A DNA stretch of 64,000 nucleotides from Tolypeutes matacus (GCA_026826555.1 JAKSZT010053764.1:17513555-17577554); one strand, 5' to 3'. Shown: positions 13,615 through 24,936, counted from the first letter of the stretch. Notes: generated by a model from the letters alone, not told the origin. Numbers and translations are program-made.

Positions 13615-13865
13615 ATGTAGGGGTTAAGACTGAGGATTCTGGAGCAAGAGCACCTATATTTGAATCCCAGTTCTGCCATTTACTGGCTGAGAGACTTGGG
13701 CAAATAATTTGACCTCTGTGCCTCAGTGTCCTTATGTGTCAAATGGAGGTAATAGCATCTTCTTTGTAGAGTTGTTGTATGCGTAGATGAGTTAACACAT
13801 TTAAAATACATAAATCAGTGATTGGCATAAAATAAGCACTCAGTAAGCATTAGCTATTATCTCAT
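13615..13865 (+). repeat. MIR
   Basis: Near full-length sense MIR: GAATCCCAGTTCTGCCATTT, ACTGGCTGAGAGACTTGGGC, CCTCAGTGTCC, then AATAAGCACTCAGTAAGCAT. Confidence 0.85.
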
Positions 13866-14253
13866 TTAATTATTTGAGGAAGTTGTTATTTCCCCCCATA
13901 TTCTTGCTAAGGACACTGAAGCTCAGAAAAGCTGAATGTCAATTTCCAAACCCTGGTCTGTCTTGTCTACAAACCTCAAGTTCTTTATACCACTTTCTGC
14001 CACCCCTCAGTTGTCACCTAATTGTCCCTGACAATCTGGATAATTTGACCTAAAGGTTTTTAAAAAATGAACTCAGAGTATTTCATTCAGAGCAACAGGA
14101 TAACTAAGGTTTCCTGACAAAAGTTGGAACAAGGTCAGCCACTTATTGTTTAGGTCAACAAGGATGACTTCCAGGAACTGTCTGTTTGCAGTACATTCAT
14201 TACTAGAAGTATTGGGTTCATGGTGAGAACTCTTCATTAAAGCCCATTAGGCA

Positions 14254-14483
14254 GGAGCAGATGTGGCTCAAGCGGTTGAACTCCTGCCTCCTACATGGGA
14301 GGTCCCAGGTTCATTTCCCAGTGCCTCCTGAAAAAAAAAAAAAAATAGACAACAAGCAAAACAAATTAAAAAACTAACACACCGATGTGGCTTGGTGTTT
14401 GGGCACCAGCTTCCCACCTAGAAGGTCCCTGGTTCAATTGCTGACCTCAGTACCTCAAAAAAAAAAAAAAAAAAAAAAAAAAG
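14254..14483 (+). mobile_element. Dimeric tRNA-derived SINE
   Basis: Two tRNA-like monomers in tandem (14254-14330 and about 14378-14455) joined by an A-rich linker, ending in poly(A). The first has GATGTGGCTCAAGCGGTTG, the second a more diverged GATGTGGCTTGGTGTTTGGG. Perfect 14-bp duplication AAGCCCATTAGGCA at 14240-14253 and 14484-14497 shows both monomers inserted together. Confidence 0.88.
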
Positions 14484-14497
14484 AAGCCCATTAGGCA

Positions 14498-15345
14498 TTG
14501 TGAAAGGGAAGTTTAACACAGGTGAATGATGACATCCTTCATTCATAGAGTCATGCAGTGTCCCAGTCCTGACAGTTACCCAAATTGATTCCATACCCTT
14601 GCATGATTCTGTTTGTATTTATTAAGCTCCTACTATGTGCTCAGTATTGTGCTGGGCCCTTTGGATTGGGGAAGGGTCATACTAAGGAATATAAGATGCA
14701 ACCTCTGCTCTCCCAGAATTTCCAGATTTAATAGGGCAATGGGATGTTTCACGTGTGACTATCAAAATGTATTGTTAAAAAAATGTGTTGCTAAATACCA
14801 TTGATTGTATACTCTGAATGAATTGTATGTTTATTAATATGTATTAATAAAATTGATTTGTTATTTTAAAAAATGTGTTGCTAGCTCAATGCCTTCAGCA
14901 CTAGGAAGGATTTGTTATTGTTGGAAGCAGTGGGACTTGAAATAATGGTGAGTGGTAGAGACTGGGTGAAATGGAGAGTGTAACTCTGCCACCTCCTACC
15001 TCCCTCAAGCATGTAAATTCTTCAAATTCAAATCCAAAACAAAAGTCTCTGTGGCCATGTAAAGCTGGTCTGAAGCTAGACCTTGCCCACAGCCACCAGT
15101 TTTTTGACTCCTGTTTAATAGTATGAAATGATAATATTGATTTACAGTGGAGTTTTTGGAACTCAGTTTCATTATTTATAAACCTTATCTTGATCAATTT
15201 AAAATAATAATATAAGACAATATCTGATTAAGTACCAAAATACTGTTACTTCTCTAGGTGCTCTGAAGAGGCAAGCACAATGGGGTCTTGGGGCTAGGGG
15301 CCAGGAGTATGTTTTTGACATAAAGGAATAGAAAAACAAGGTGGA
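14498..15345. other. Intergenic; one old repeat piece
   Basis: About 14610-14740 (CTCCTACTATGTGCTCAGTA, TGTGCTGGGCCCTTTGG) resembles an old mammalian-wide repeat. The rest is unassigned. Confidence 0.35.
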
Positions 15346-15526
15346 TGGGAAGCGGCTGTGGCTCAATCAGTAGGGCTCCCGTTTGCCATATGGGAGGCCC
15401 TGGGTTCGGTTCCCGGGGCCTCCTGGTGGGGGCGGGCCTGCCCGCACGGCATGGTTGGCTGGCCCAGCGAGCGCAAGCAGCAGGGGGGGGATAAATGAAT
15501 AAATAAATAAAATCTTTAAAAAAAAA
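15346..15526 (+). mobile_element. DAS-type tRNA-derived SINE (long form)
   Basis: Third copy of the long form (GGGAAGCGGCTGTGGCTCAA ... GGGTTCGGTTCCCGGGGCC). Perfect 14-bp duplication AAAAACAAGGTGGA at 15332-15345 and 15527-15540. Confidence 0.92.
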
Positions 15527-15825
15527 AAAAACAAGGTGGAGAAGAGGTTTGGGAGAAGTGAGGATATTGAGGTATAATGAAGGATATGTGTGTGGAGAAG
15601 AAGGAAATGTCCTCTGGGGGTAGCTTCTGAAGTATCTTAAATATTAGGCCTAATTAGAATTTTGGGGTAGGAATTTTGGGCTGGGAGAGCAGAGTAATTA
15701 ACCTGATGATGATGGTTTTCAGGATGGTTTGGGAGTGGGTAGAGGTTGGTGTTAGGGAGACTGAGAAAGCCATTGAAGAGCCTGGAAATTAAGGTATTAG
15801 AGCCTGAACTTGGAGGGAGGCTCTT

Positions 15826-16278
15826 TGTTTTAGCCTGCTAGGCTGCTGAAAGCAATATACCAGAAATGGATTGGCTTTTACAATGGGGATTTATTAGCTT
15901 AGTTCTGAGGCCATGAAAATGTCCAAATCAAGGCATCATCAAGATGCTACCTCCTTCCTTAAGACCAGCTACTGGTGATCCTGGACTCTTTTGTCACATG
16001 GCAAGGCACTGATAGCATCTGCTGGTCTCTTCCTTCCCTTCCAGGTTTTGTTGGTTCCAGCTTCTTGCTTCTGTGGCTCTCTCTCTTTCTCTCTCTCTAT
16101 ATATATTCACCCCATTTATAAAGGACTGCAGTAAGATGATTAAGACCCACTCTGGGCCACACCTTAACTGGAGTAACCTAACCAAAAGATCCTACGTAAC
16201 AATAGGTTTACACCCACAGGAATGAATTAACTTTAAGAACATGCTCTTCTGGGATCTATACAGCATCAAACCATCACA
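15826..16278 (-). repeat. Solo LTR, related family
   Basis: Related to the LTRs at 1136 and 19655 (ATACCAGAAATGGATTGGCT, GGGATTTATTAG) but shorter (about 450 bp). TG...CA ends are present, but I see no convincing TSD. Confidence 0.6.
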
Positions 16279-17732
16279 TTCATAAAGAAGAAAAGGGCTG
16301 ATTAAACATCAGGGGTCGGAAAAAATGGCGATTGTAATAGTGCTTTAAAACCTATAGGGGTTGGTAGGATGGAGTCTGGCTCCTTTAAGAAAGAAACAAC
16401 AATTAACTCAGCTGGCCTGGGCTAAGTTGCAAAGTAAAGGTGAGCTATTTAATCATTAGAAATCAAGTCTTGATTTGAGAAAATAATTACCCTGCAGCTA
16501 TAAGGACACAGTGGCCTTCATTTTCTAGACTCATATTCTTCATGACATGAGGCAAGATGAGCTCAAGGACTAAGGGAACAAAATAGGAGGCGAAGTAAAA
16601 CTTTTCTGAGAAGGAGTTTTAAATGGTCTCTTTTTTTGGCAGGGGATATAGTGTAGAAAACACTCAATGACTGGTGGGTGGGAGCCATGAGGCAATGGAA
16701 GCTTTCTCTTGGATTTAGTTAGTTTGTTCATTCCCCCTAAGTCTTATTCCTATTGTGATGGTCTCCTTGTAAATAGGTTTTAGAGGATTATCAAAATACA
16801 CATTGTTCATTCGAGAATTACATGGAACGAGAAACTGCAGAATGCCTGAGGAGAGGCTAAGTCTTGGGCCACTCACTTCCCAAAGAGGCAGCACTGTTCG
16901 CTCAGTGGTACCCACCTGAGGTTCAGAGAAGAGACATTGGAATAAATGAAGTAACCTCTATAGGCGTTCCTTGCAAATGCAAACCTCTTGGGGTCAAAAG
17001 AGGGAAGAAATTGTTATGATCCCAAGTAGTAGGGGAAATAATGATTTTGAAAACACTATCTAATTTAGGAAAGAGAGACTGCAGAAGCAACTTATGAGGT
17101 TGATTCTGGGTAAGTTTAGTTTAAAAGGTGGTGGAAGGAACAAAGGAAAATATCCAGTAAGTTGGAAATGGGGATCTGAAGTTTTGCATGGCAGAAGAAA
17201 CCAAGGGCAGCTATAGATTTCATGGACACACATTTTTGGTAATCATTCACATGGATATGGTAGTCAAAGCTGTAATGGTGGATGAGTTTCTGCTGGAGAG
17301 TGTATGAAGAGAAAGAACAGAAGAATATGGTGCTCATTCATTCCACAAATATTTTCAGTGGTCCCTGTGTGTTTGGCATAGCCTGAGCCTTAGAAGTTAT
17401 AAAGGTGATTGAAGAGTGGTGGAAGAGGAGTGGGGAAGAACCTGGTAATACATTAGAGGCCAAGGGAAGAGAGAGCTTAGTGTTAAATATTGCCAAAGAA
17501 TAAAAAGTGACAACTGAGAAAACATCTTTAAATTTTGAAAGAAAGGCATTGTTACCTTGGAGTTTCAGGAGAGGGTGGGGGCATAAGCAAGATTGCAAGG
17601 GATCAAGGCATTAGCAAATGGGTAGGAACGGAGGCAGAGCATGGAGACCAAAATAAGCAGACCAAAAATTTGGCAAGAAAAGGTAAAGAGAAATAGGGTT
17701 CCAGTTTTAATTCCCATCCCTGGCTTTGGATC
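16279..17732. other. Intergenic; nothing recognised
   Basis: No exon, RNA gene or clear repeat. A short piece at 17335-17410 may be an old mammalian-wide repeat. Confidence 0.35.
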
Positions 17733-17747
17733 AAAAAGTGCTTCTTG

Positions 17748-17838
17748 GGAAACGGATGTGGCTCAAGAAGTTCGGCGTCCGACTACCATATGGAGAGACC
17801 GGGGTTCGATCCCCGGGACCTCCCGGTAAAAAAAAAAA
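17748..17838 (+). mobile_element. Short tRNA-derived SINE with intact polymerase III boxes
   Basis: A 75-bp tRNA-like body (GGAAACGGATGTGGCTCAAG ...) with B box GGTTCGATCC in a perfect stem CCGGGGTTCGATCCCCGG, then poly(A). Perfect 15-bp duplication AAAAAGTGCTTCTTG at 17733-17747 and 17839-17853. Likely a young copy. Confidence 0.9.
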
Positions 17839-17899
17839 AAAAAGTGCTTCTTGAAAGAATTGGGTTTTGAATGAAAGATTTAAATATCGGAGATTCTTA

Positions 17900-19640
17900 T
17901 TTCTTCAGGTGGCTTCAATCTACTGTCTAGTGTCCTTTTCTTTTCAACCTGCAGAATTCTCTTTAGCATGTCTTGTAGAGCTGGTCTAGTAGTGACAAAC
18001 TCCCTAAGCTTTTGTGTTTTTTAAAATAATAAACTTTATTTTTAGGTAAGTTAGATTTTTAGAAAAATTATACCAAAAGTATAGGGAATTCCCACATAAG
18101 TCTCCCCGCCCCCCACATCCACACACATAGTTTACCCTATTATTCACATATTACATTAGTGTGGTACATTTGTTACAGTTGATGAACCAATATTGAAGCA
18201 TTGCTACTGACCAAAGTCTGTAGTTTACATTATGGTTTATACTTTGTGCTGTACAGTTTGATAGGCTTTTACAAATTTGTAATGTCATGTATCCAGCATT
18301 GCAGTATCATATAGAACAATTTTGCTGCCCTAAAAATGCCATGTCTTCCACCTATTCATCCCTCCCTCTTCCCTCTGAACCCCTGGCAACCAGTATCTTT
18401 ATATCAAAGTTTTTCCATTAACACAAGATAATAACTGCAATAACAATAAATATACTTTGGTGCATGGTTATTACTCTCTCCTCCTTATGTTTGTTCATTC
18501 CTTGTTTATCTGGGAAGGTCTTGATCTCTCTCTCATTTTTGAAAGACAGTTTTGCTGGATCTAGAATTCTTGGTTGGCATTTTTTTTTTGCATTCAGCAC
18601 TTTAAATATGTCATCCCACTGCCTCTTGCCTCCATGGTTTCTGATGAGAAATAAGCACTTAACCTTATTGAGACTCTCTTCCACATGGCATGTTGCTTTT
18701 CTCTTGTGGTTTTCAGAATTCTCTCTCTCTCTGGCATTTGACAGTTTGATTATAATGTGTCACAGTGTGGGTCTATTTGAGTTTATCCCATTTGGAGTTC
18801 ATTGAGTATCTTGGATATGTATATTCATGTCTTTTGTTAAATTTGGGGATTTTTCAGCCATCATTTCTTTGAATATTCTCTCTGCTTCTTTCTTTCTTTT
18901 TCTGGGATTCCCACAATGAGTACATTGGTATGCTTGATGGTGTCCAACAAGTTCCTCAGGCTCTGTTATCTTTTCTTCATTCTTTCTTCTTTCTGCTCCT
19001 CAGAATTCATGATTTCATTGTCTTCAAGTTAACTGGTTCTTTTTTCTGTCAGCTGCAATCTACTATTGAACCCCTCTAGGGAATTTAAATTTCTGTTACT
19101 GTGGTCTTCAGCTCTGTTTGGTTCCTTTTCAAAATTTCCATCTCTCTGTTGACATTCTCTTTATATTCATCTATTGTTTTCCTGATTTCCTTTAGTTCTT
19201 TGTCTGTATTTTTCTTTAGCTCTTTGAGCATATTTAGGTAGCTACTTGACTGATCTCCCATGGCGTACTATGGGAGAGCTCAGTGAACTGCCTTCTACAT
19301 GCATGCCAAGTTCTGAGACAGGGGAGTCCTTCAGGCCACCATCTGACATATTGGGCCAGACATGTATGCTCCCAGTATGTGCATAAGGACTACCCTGCTC
19401 CTTCTGGAACCACAGGCACACAGGCCAGTGTTGAGCCTGTGAAGGGTGGAAGAGGGGCCAGCCAGGGTCCTGTGAGATCCTACCCCTTTTTAGTAGCATT
19501 TTCTTGATTTGGGGCTTAGACTGTTACTGAAGTCTTTTAACTGTTTTCTGGAACTCTGAGATTGATGTTTCTGGCAGTTTTTGCTGGTTGTTCAAAAGCT
19601 TCTGTGGGGGAGCAGAGCCCTGAAGCATCTCACTCGACTA
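17900..19640 (-). mobile_element. L1 sequence interrupted by another L1 3' end
   Basis: About 17905-18010 and 18480-19640 form one old antisense L1-family stretch (CTGTCTAGTGTCCTTTTCTT, TTTGCTGGATCTAGAATTCT, TCTTTGAGCATATTTAGGTA). A second antisense L1 3' end (about 18015-18420, containing GTATCATATAGAACAATTTT) sits inside it. Exact borders are not resolved. Confidence 0.65.
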
Positions 19641-19654
19641 ATTTGATTGGGGCC

Positions 19655-20322
19655 TGTATTTGTCAGCCAAAGGAGTGCTGATTCAAAATACCAGAAATCT
19701 GTTGCCACTTATAAAGGGTATTTATTTGGGGTAGAAACTTACAGTTACCAGGCCATAGAGCGTAAGTTACTTCCCTCACCAAAGTCTGTTGCCATGTATT
19801 GGAGCAAGATGGCTGCCAACGTCTGTAAGGGTTCAGGCTTCCTCTTCCTCTTAATGCTCTGTGGTCCCAGCTTCTTCCAATATTAGCTGTAGGCTGGGAT
19901 AAGTCTCATCTCTCTCCCGGGGCTTGTTTCTCTCTGGGCTCAGCTGCCCTGGTTTCTCCACAACGTCAGTTGTAGACTATGAACTAATGGCTTGTCTCTC
20001 TTCCTGGGGCCTCTGCCGTATCTAATGGAGCCTTCTTTCCTTCCTCAGGTATCTGCTTCTCTGTGTGTTTACTTCCTGGGGCTCCAATATCAAAACTCCA
20101 AACTCTGTTCTCTGCCATGTCTTTTTTCTGTGCATCCTTGCCCACCAAGGGGGCGGGAACTAAATGTCCTACTGATGTAGTCCAATCAAAGCCTTAATCA
20201 TTATTTGATCAATTAAAAGTGAAACCTCTGAATCCAATATAATAAGCCCGGAGGAACAGACTAGTTTAAAACATAATCCAATATCTATTTTTGGAATTCA
20301 TAAACAATACCAGACTGCTACA
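19655..20322 (-). repeat. Solo LTR (xenarthran ERV/MaLR-like), perfect 5-bp TSD
   Basis: Starts TG and ends CA on either strand, flanked by a perfect GGGCC (19650-19654 and 20323-20327). On minus an AATAAA near the 3' end (AAATAAATACCCTTTATAAG) gives the orientation. No internal retroviral sequence lies beside it, so it is a solo LTR. Class III (ERVL/MaLR) elements typically have 5-bp TSDs. Confidence 0.75.
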
Positions 20323-20359
20323 GGGCCATTTCCGTTTACTAAGGCATTTTGAAGCACCG

Positions 20360-20580
20360 TATTTTAAGGATTAGGAACACAAACTTTGGAATCAGGTTTG
20401 AGTCCCAGCTGTGTGAAATTGGGCAAGTTACTTAACTTCTCTCAGCTGTGTTTGCTCATCTGGAAAACATACCTGCTAATAGGGCTGTTGAGAGGAATAA
20501 ATGAGATTATGTGAAATATTCAGAACAGTGCCAGGCACAGAGTTAGCACTTGGAATATGTTAAAGATGATTCTTACTTGT
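20360..20580 (+). repeat. MIR
   Basis: Sense MIR: TTGGGCAAGTTACTTAACTT, CATCTGGAAAACAT, then CAGTGCCAGGCACAGAGTTA. Confidence 0.8.
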
Positions 20581-20674
20581 CCTGAAAATTTTAGACCACT
20601 CCAGACTTGAGTTAGAATTTATATTCAGGCTCCAGGTCCTGGGTCTTTCTACCTTTCAGTGCCTCAGTGATGCA

Positions 20675-20870
20675 TAATCAAGAATACTGACACTGGAGCC
20701 AAATTGCTGTTCTACCAACTAGTTTTGTGATCATGGACAAGTCACTTAGCCTTTTGTTAAATAAAAATAATAGTGCCTATTTCAAGATGCTGTGAAGAAA
20801 TTCAATGAGTTAATATTTGTAAATTACTAAGAATAGTGCTTGCTACCTAGTAACCGCTATACAAGGTTTG
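20675..20870 (+). repeat. MIR
   Basis: A second sense MIR 100 bp after the first: ATCATGGACAAGTCACTTAG, AATAGTGCCTATTTCA, AAGAATAGTGCTTGCTACCT. Confidence 0.75.
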
Positions 20871-21039
20871 TCAAATAAATAAAAATGATTTTCCTCTGTG
20901 GTGGTGTTGGTGTTTTTCCTTCTGGAGTCATAATACACATCCCTGCCTGCACTCATCCTGGCAGGGGGAAAAACCTTACTTGATGCCTGCAGCAGGAAGG
21001 TGTTAGGCAGCATTTTAAAAGAAACTGGATATTTATTTG

Positions 21040-22060
21040 CTTTCTTTTTTATTTTATTTTTTTTAAACCGTTTATTGAAGTATATCATTCATACATGAAC
21101 ATACATAAACTATAAGTGTTCAGTAAACAGTGAACTTACGAAACAGACATGCATAACATCATACAGGGCTCCCACACATCACCCGCCACAAATACTTTGC
21201 ATTGTTGTGAAACATTTGTTAACAAATTATGAAAGAGCATTGTCTACTAACTATAGTCTGCATCTTACTCCCCTATACTTTTTTTAAAAGGATTTATTTA
21301 CTTATGAACTTTTATCCATTTTACCACCCCCACACCCCGTTTTTTGCTGTTTTTGTGTCCATTCGCTGGGCAACTCTCTGTGTCCGTTTCCTGCCCTCTC
21401 TTTTCATCCTTCTCCTCCTGTCTTCACTGGGATTCATCCTTGGAACCTCCAATGTGGGAAAGAGGCATCCTACTGCCTGCACCACCTTAGTTCCTGGTTT
21501 TTCAGTGTGTTTTGTCTTGGCTCTCCCTTGTGTCATTCTCCTGTTACATCATTATCTTGCTCCATGGCTCGCAGGACCTGACGGTGCACCCACATGCAGG
21601 GCCTGGGGGGCTCACTCACTCTCAGGGCCTGGCAACACACCCACGCACAGAGCCTGGGGGACTCAACCGCTTGTAGGGCCTGACGGCGCACCCATGCATG
21701 GGGCCTGGTGGCCTGTGTGCCTTCTATATATTTCTCTTTTAAAATTTTTACCAGGAGGTCCCAGGGATCGAACCTAGGTCCCCCCATATGGGAGACAGAT
21801 GCCCAACCATTTGAGCCACATCCGTTCCCCTGCTATATCTCTTAAGGCTGACCAAAGATAACTAGAGTTAGGGTCATTTCCCATACAAGATGGTCATATA
21901 ACAAATCAGGCTTAGTTTATCACTAGCATTCTAAAAACCAAACCTAGGGAGAAAAACTAGGTCTGGGGACACAGACATGGTTTCTAATATAGCGAATGTT
22001 TAGCCTACACTGATTATCACAAAATCAGGACAGCGAGAATATTTGCATTTGCTTTAGAAT
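21040..22060 (-). repeat. Larger host repeat carrying composite copy A
   Basis: Flanks 21065-21285 and 21832-22045 align closely with 56030-56245 and 56705-56905. Shared stretches include TTATTGAAGTATATCATTCA on the left and GATGGTCATATAA on the right. An A-rich end on minus (about 21040-21063) suggests a retroelement read right to left, possibly an L1 3' part. The family is not identified. Confidence 0.6.
21290..21831 (-). mobile_element. Composite tRNA-VNTR-tRNA element, copy A
   Basis: Read on minus: a tRNA-like head (GATGTGGCTCAAATGGTTGG, B box GGTTCGATCCC), then about 5-6 units of a 25-28-bp minisatellite (21573-21720, core GGCCTGACGGCGCACCC on plus). A second tRNA-like unit follows, then a CAGGAAACGGACACAGAG segment and a TAAATAAATCCTTT tail at the left end. 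The long open frame on the plus strand (21229-21777) is only this repeat read through. Nested inside a larger repeat (21040-22060). Confidence 0.75.
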
Positions 22061-22659
22061 GTCATCTTTATGAAAAGTAATTATGACCACTAATAGTGTA
22101 GGTGGCAGCTATCTACCTGGAATGAGATTGGAGCAAGCTTTTCCTTAGTGGCAGAAAAACACACAAAACATCTTTACAGCCTGAGTCTGCCTTGTTTTTA
22201 TGTCTCATTTTCTCATTAGCTGGAGGAGGCTTGTTTTTCTAACTTAACTGGCTTCTCCTGACTGAGCAAAGAGCCTTAGGTCCATATGTGATTAATGTTA
22301 AGTTGACACATTGTCTATCTTAACCTCTCTGGCTAAATTAGGAAACAGAGGACTCGCTCTGGAGATGTGGGAATTAAAGGCAATTTTCCATGCTGGAAGA
22401 CAAAATCAAGTGTTGGGGAAAGCTCAGCCAGTGCCCCTCTGGTACTAGCTGGTATCGCTTTTATTCATAACATGATAATTATGAATTTACAAAGCAGCAT
22501 TTCACTGAAACCTCTTGGACCCAGCCAGTTTCTTAAAGTCCTGGACATTTCATCATCCTCAGATACATTATTGGAGAACCTTTTTTTTAAGAGTCGTCAA
22601 ATCAAACTTTTCTGCTGGTCTCTTGTTCATGCAAAACTAAGCTGATGACCTTAGAAACA
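22061..22659. other. Intergenic, left flank of the provirus
   Basis: No repeat or exon recognised. It ends in the CAAG that was duplicated when the retrovirus inserted. Confidence 0.4.
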
Positions 22660-22663
22660 CAAG

Positions 22664-23213
22664 TGTTAGCAGAACGCTCTGGGTTTCTAGGTTCTTGGCT
22701 ATGTCGCATAAAGGATCTTAATGATGCCATAGGGTAGCAAAGGAGTAAAGAATTTAATATGAAACAAGAAAAGAGATAGTACACATCCCAGACATGGGTG
22801 TGAGCATGCTACAGGGTGAGATGTGTGTGGGGGGCCCTAGGGTAGACCTTTTAAGGCCTTCGCTCCTCCCCATTCACCATATTAAGGAGGGATCTCAGCT
22901 ATTTGCTGTCCTGCCCTGATTGGTTGCCTTTCTACATTTACTTGTTAGCTTTCAGGGAACCAATAGGGAGGCCTTTCTGTTTGGAGTTATCCAGGGCTTC
23001 TTTTGAGCCTGAGAGTTTCAAATGGGACCTTGTGACCAAGGTCTTTGGCAGGCTTTTTGGCTGTAAGGGTTATGGCTTTGTTCTCAAGTAGCTGCCTCCC
23101 CTTGGGGTTTCCAGGTGGGATTTTGTGACTATGTTCTGAACAAAGAGGTTCCCAGCTGTTATGGATTTATTTTGACTATTCTCCTTCCCTGTTTCCTATA
23201 CTAACCTGCCTCA
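22664..23213 (-). repeat. 3' LTR of the endogenous retrovirus
   Basis: 550 bp, the partner of 29736-30283. It keeps the canonical TG...CA ends (TGAGGCAGG ... GCTAACA on minus). The hexamer that is AATAAA in the 5' LTR is altered here (plus strand TTTAAT near 22753), so its poly(A) signal is lost. Confidence 0.9.
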
Positions 23214-23225
23214 ACTCCCCCCTCA
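23214..23225 (-). other. Polypurine tract next to 3' LTR
   Basis: On minus, TGAGGGGGGAGT lies immediately before the TGAGGCAGG that opens the 3' LTR. Position and composition fit the plus-strand primer of a retrovirus. Confidence 0.75.
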
Positions 23226-23458
23226 GTTTACACCCTTATTCTTAAGGGGGAGCTGAAGGACAATGGTCAACCTTCTTATCTAGCTGCTTCCTGCTGATTA
23301 GGGGCAGGAGTCCCTGCCTGACAGAGTGTGAAACTCTCTGGCTATTTTATTGAGGTTGAGAGAAGGTGGGTCCAACACCATGGTTGGAACTGGATGAAAT
23401 ACCCACATGACTAATGCCTTGTTCTGGAAGGTTTTGATTCTGTAAGAAATAAACTTGG

Positions 23459-23752
23459 TTAGAATTTTGAAGATGCATGGGTCATACTAAAGGGATAAGA
23501 AGATGGTAAGTGGCTCCAAAAGGGGACCAGCCAAGGCTTACTGGACCATGGAAGAGAGAAAGACCAGATACCTCCAGAGGTTACATCCTCCTGAAGTTGA
23601 TGGGCTTCATCTTGTAGGTTTTGAATGCTGTCTAGGACTGTTCCAGAGCAATTTATTTGGAAACAGCATTTGTCCTTTAGGAACAGGCAGGTTCCTCCCT
23701 GTGCCACTGTTAGCATGTTTAAGGCTCTGATTTTGCAGCACCATGGTGGCAA
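23459..23752 (-). pseudogene. Retroviral env transmembrane-subunit remnant
   Basis: A 97-codon open stretch on minus contains the C-X6-CC signature of gamma-type env transmembrane subunits (first Cys codon at 23687-23689, paired Cys at 23663-23668). It is preceded by a RALNMLTVAQGG-type segment resembling the immunosuppressive-domain region. The residues that should come just before (LQN) are in a different frame, so there is a frameshift near 23720. The frame ends soon after the membrane-proximal region. It is non-functional, but it fixes the orientation and class of the element. Confidence 0.75.
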
Positions 23753-23859
23753 GGGAGTCTGTTGTTTAAGGGCTTCTAAGGCACACTTTCTTCTATGCTG
23801 TTAACTCTAGGGACAGATTGTGGTAGACCTGCTGGGTTTGTTATAAACTGCCAACTCCA

Positions 23860-24541
23860 TTGACTCCAGTTTCCGGTGCTGTCTTGCATCCAGATCTGAA
23901 GCCATGAAGATTTCTGGCATGTTAGGAGGGCTCCTCACGCTCTTTGTTTTAACTCATGGTTTTGAGGATGGATTGCATCTGGGGCATTCTCATTGAGAGT
24001 TCACTCACATATGTACCACGGTATTCAACTACCCAGGCTTACTACCCAATAGCTTGCTTTATTAAAAGAAATTTACTCATCATTGTGGAAGAAAAGCCAG
24101 CCATGTTGTCTTACGATTATTGTACCATGCTCACAGCCAGTGGGAGAGGCATTCTCAACATTATCTCAAGTGGAAAACACTGGGATCAATCTAAGAGTGA
24201 CATTTGTGTGCAGGAACAATTTTTCCCTTCCTGGATTCTATCATTTTTAATCCTTTGCTCTAAGGGAGAGGTTCGCTCATAAATTCTGAATTGTGGGGCA
24301 ACTTTGTTAATGCTGTTACTATGGCTGCCTGAGGATTGCACTAAGTTTTAGAAGTCCACTAATGCCTATGGATAGCATCTTTTATCTTTTTAATAGTAGT
24401 TTTTAAATGAATCTGCTCTGTAGTTCATGTTTATAAATTCTTTGAGGGAAAAGGGAAATCCCCAGATTTTTAATTTGAAATAAAGGCATTTTTAAAATTA
24501 AAAAATAAAATAAAATAAAATAAATAAATAAATAAATAAAT
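23860..24541 (+). pseudogene. Processed retrocopy of a small secreted-protein mRNA, inserted in the provirus
   Basis: The insert is flanked by a 17-bp direct repeat ATAAACTGCCAACTCCA (23843-23859 and 24540-24556, right copy merging with the tail). It ends in AATAAA followed by an A-rich tail (about 24478-24541), the hallmarks of L1-mediated mRNA retroposition. An ATG at 23904 starts a typical signal peptide (MKISGMLGGLLTLFVLTHG), then the frame breaks after 31 codons. A second frame continues with a cysteine-poor remnant (Y-Y-P-I-A-C ... Y-D-Y-C-T-M ... S-S-G-K). This is weakly reminiscent of a Kazal/SPINK-type inhibitor, but the parent gene is not identified. Confidence 0.7.
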
Positions 24542-24936
24542 AAACTGCCAACTCCAGTTCCCACTGTGGTGGTTATGCCTAGGACAGCTAGGAGAGGTAT
24601 GAGGAGAAGCATTGCCCTAGACATAAACTCACAAAGACAATATAGGCAACAAGAGAAGCATATAGCAAGCAAAATAAATACAGTACTTTAGAAAGCCATT
24701 CTTTTATCTTATAGGAACATTCATTGACTACTTAGAAAATGAATTAAGTTTGCCAAAACTTTTTAACATGTTCAGTATCCCTCTGCATATGATCTAGAAT
24801 AGGTATATAGATACGGTACTTAATACTAATCAATGCACAATTTCTTCTTTGAGCTACAGTTAATAGATCTAAGCTCCAGGTTTGCAATACCATATATGTT
24901 GTCTTTTCATGGGACAGGCATTAATGCCAATTGTGT

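Noticed and set aside
17755..17825. tRNA gene
   Set aside because: Pol III boxes and the T-arm are convincing, but poly(A) follows and a TSD flanks it, so it is a SINE.
21229..21787. Long open frames on both strands (182 codons on plus)
   Set aside because: They are read-through of the composite SINE; the same frames recur at the other copies (25766-26355, 55633-56025, 56427-56774).
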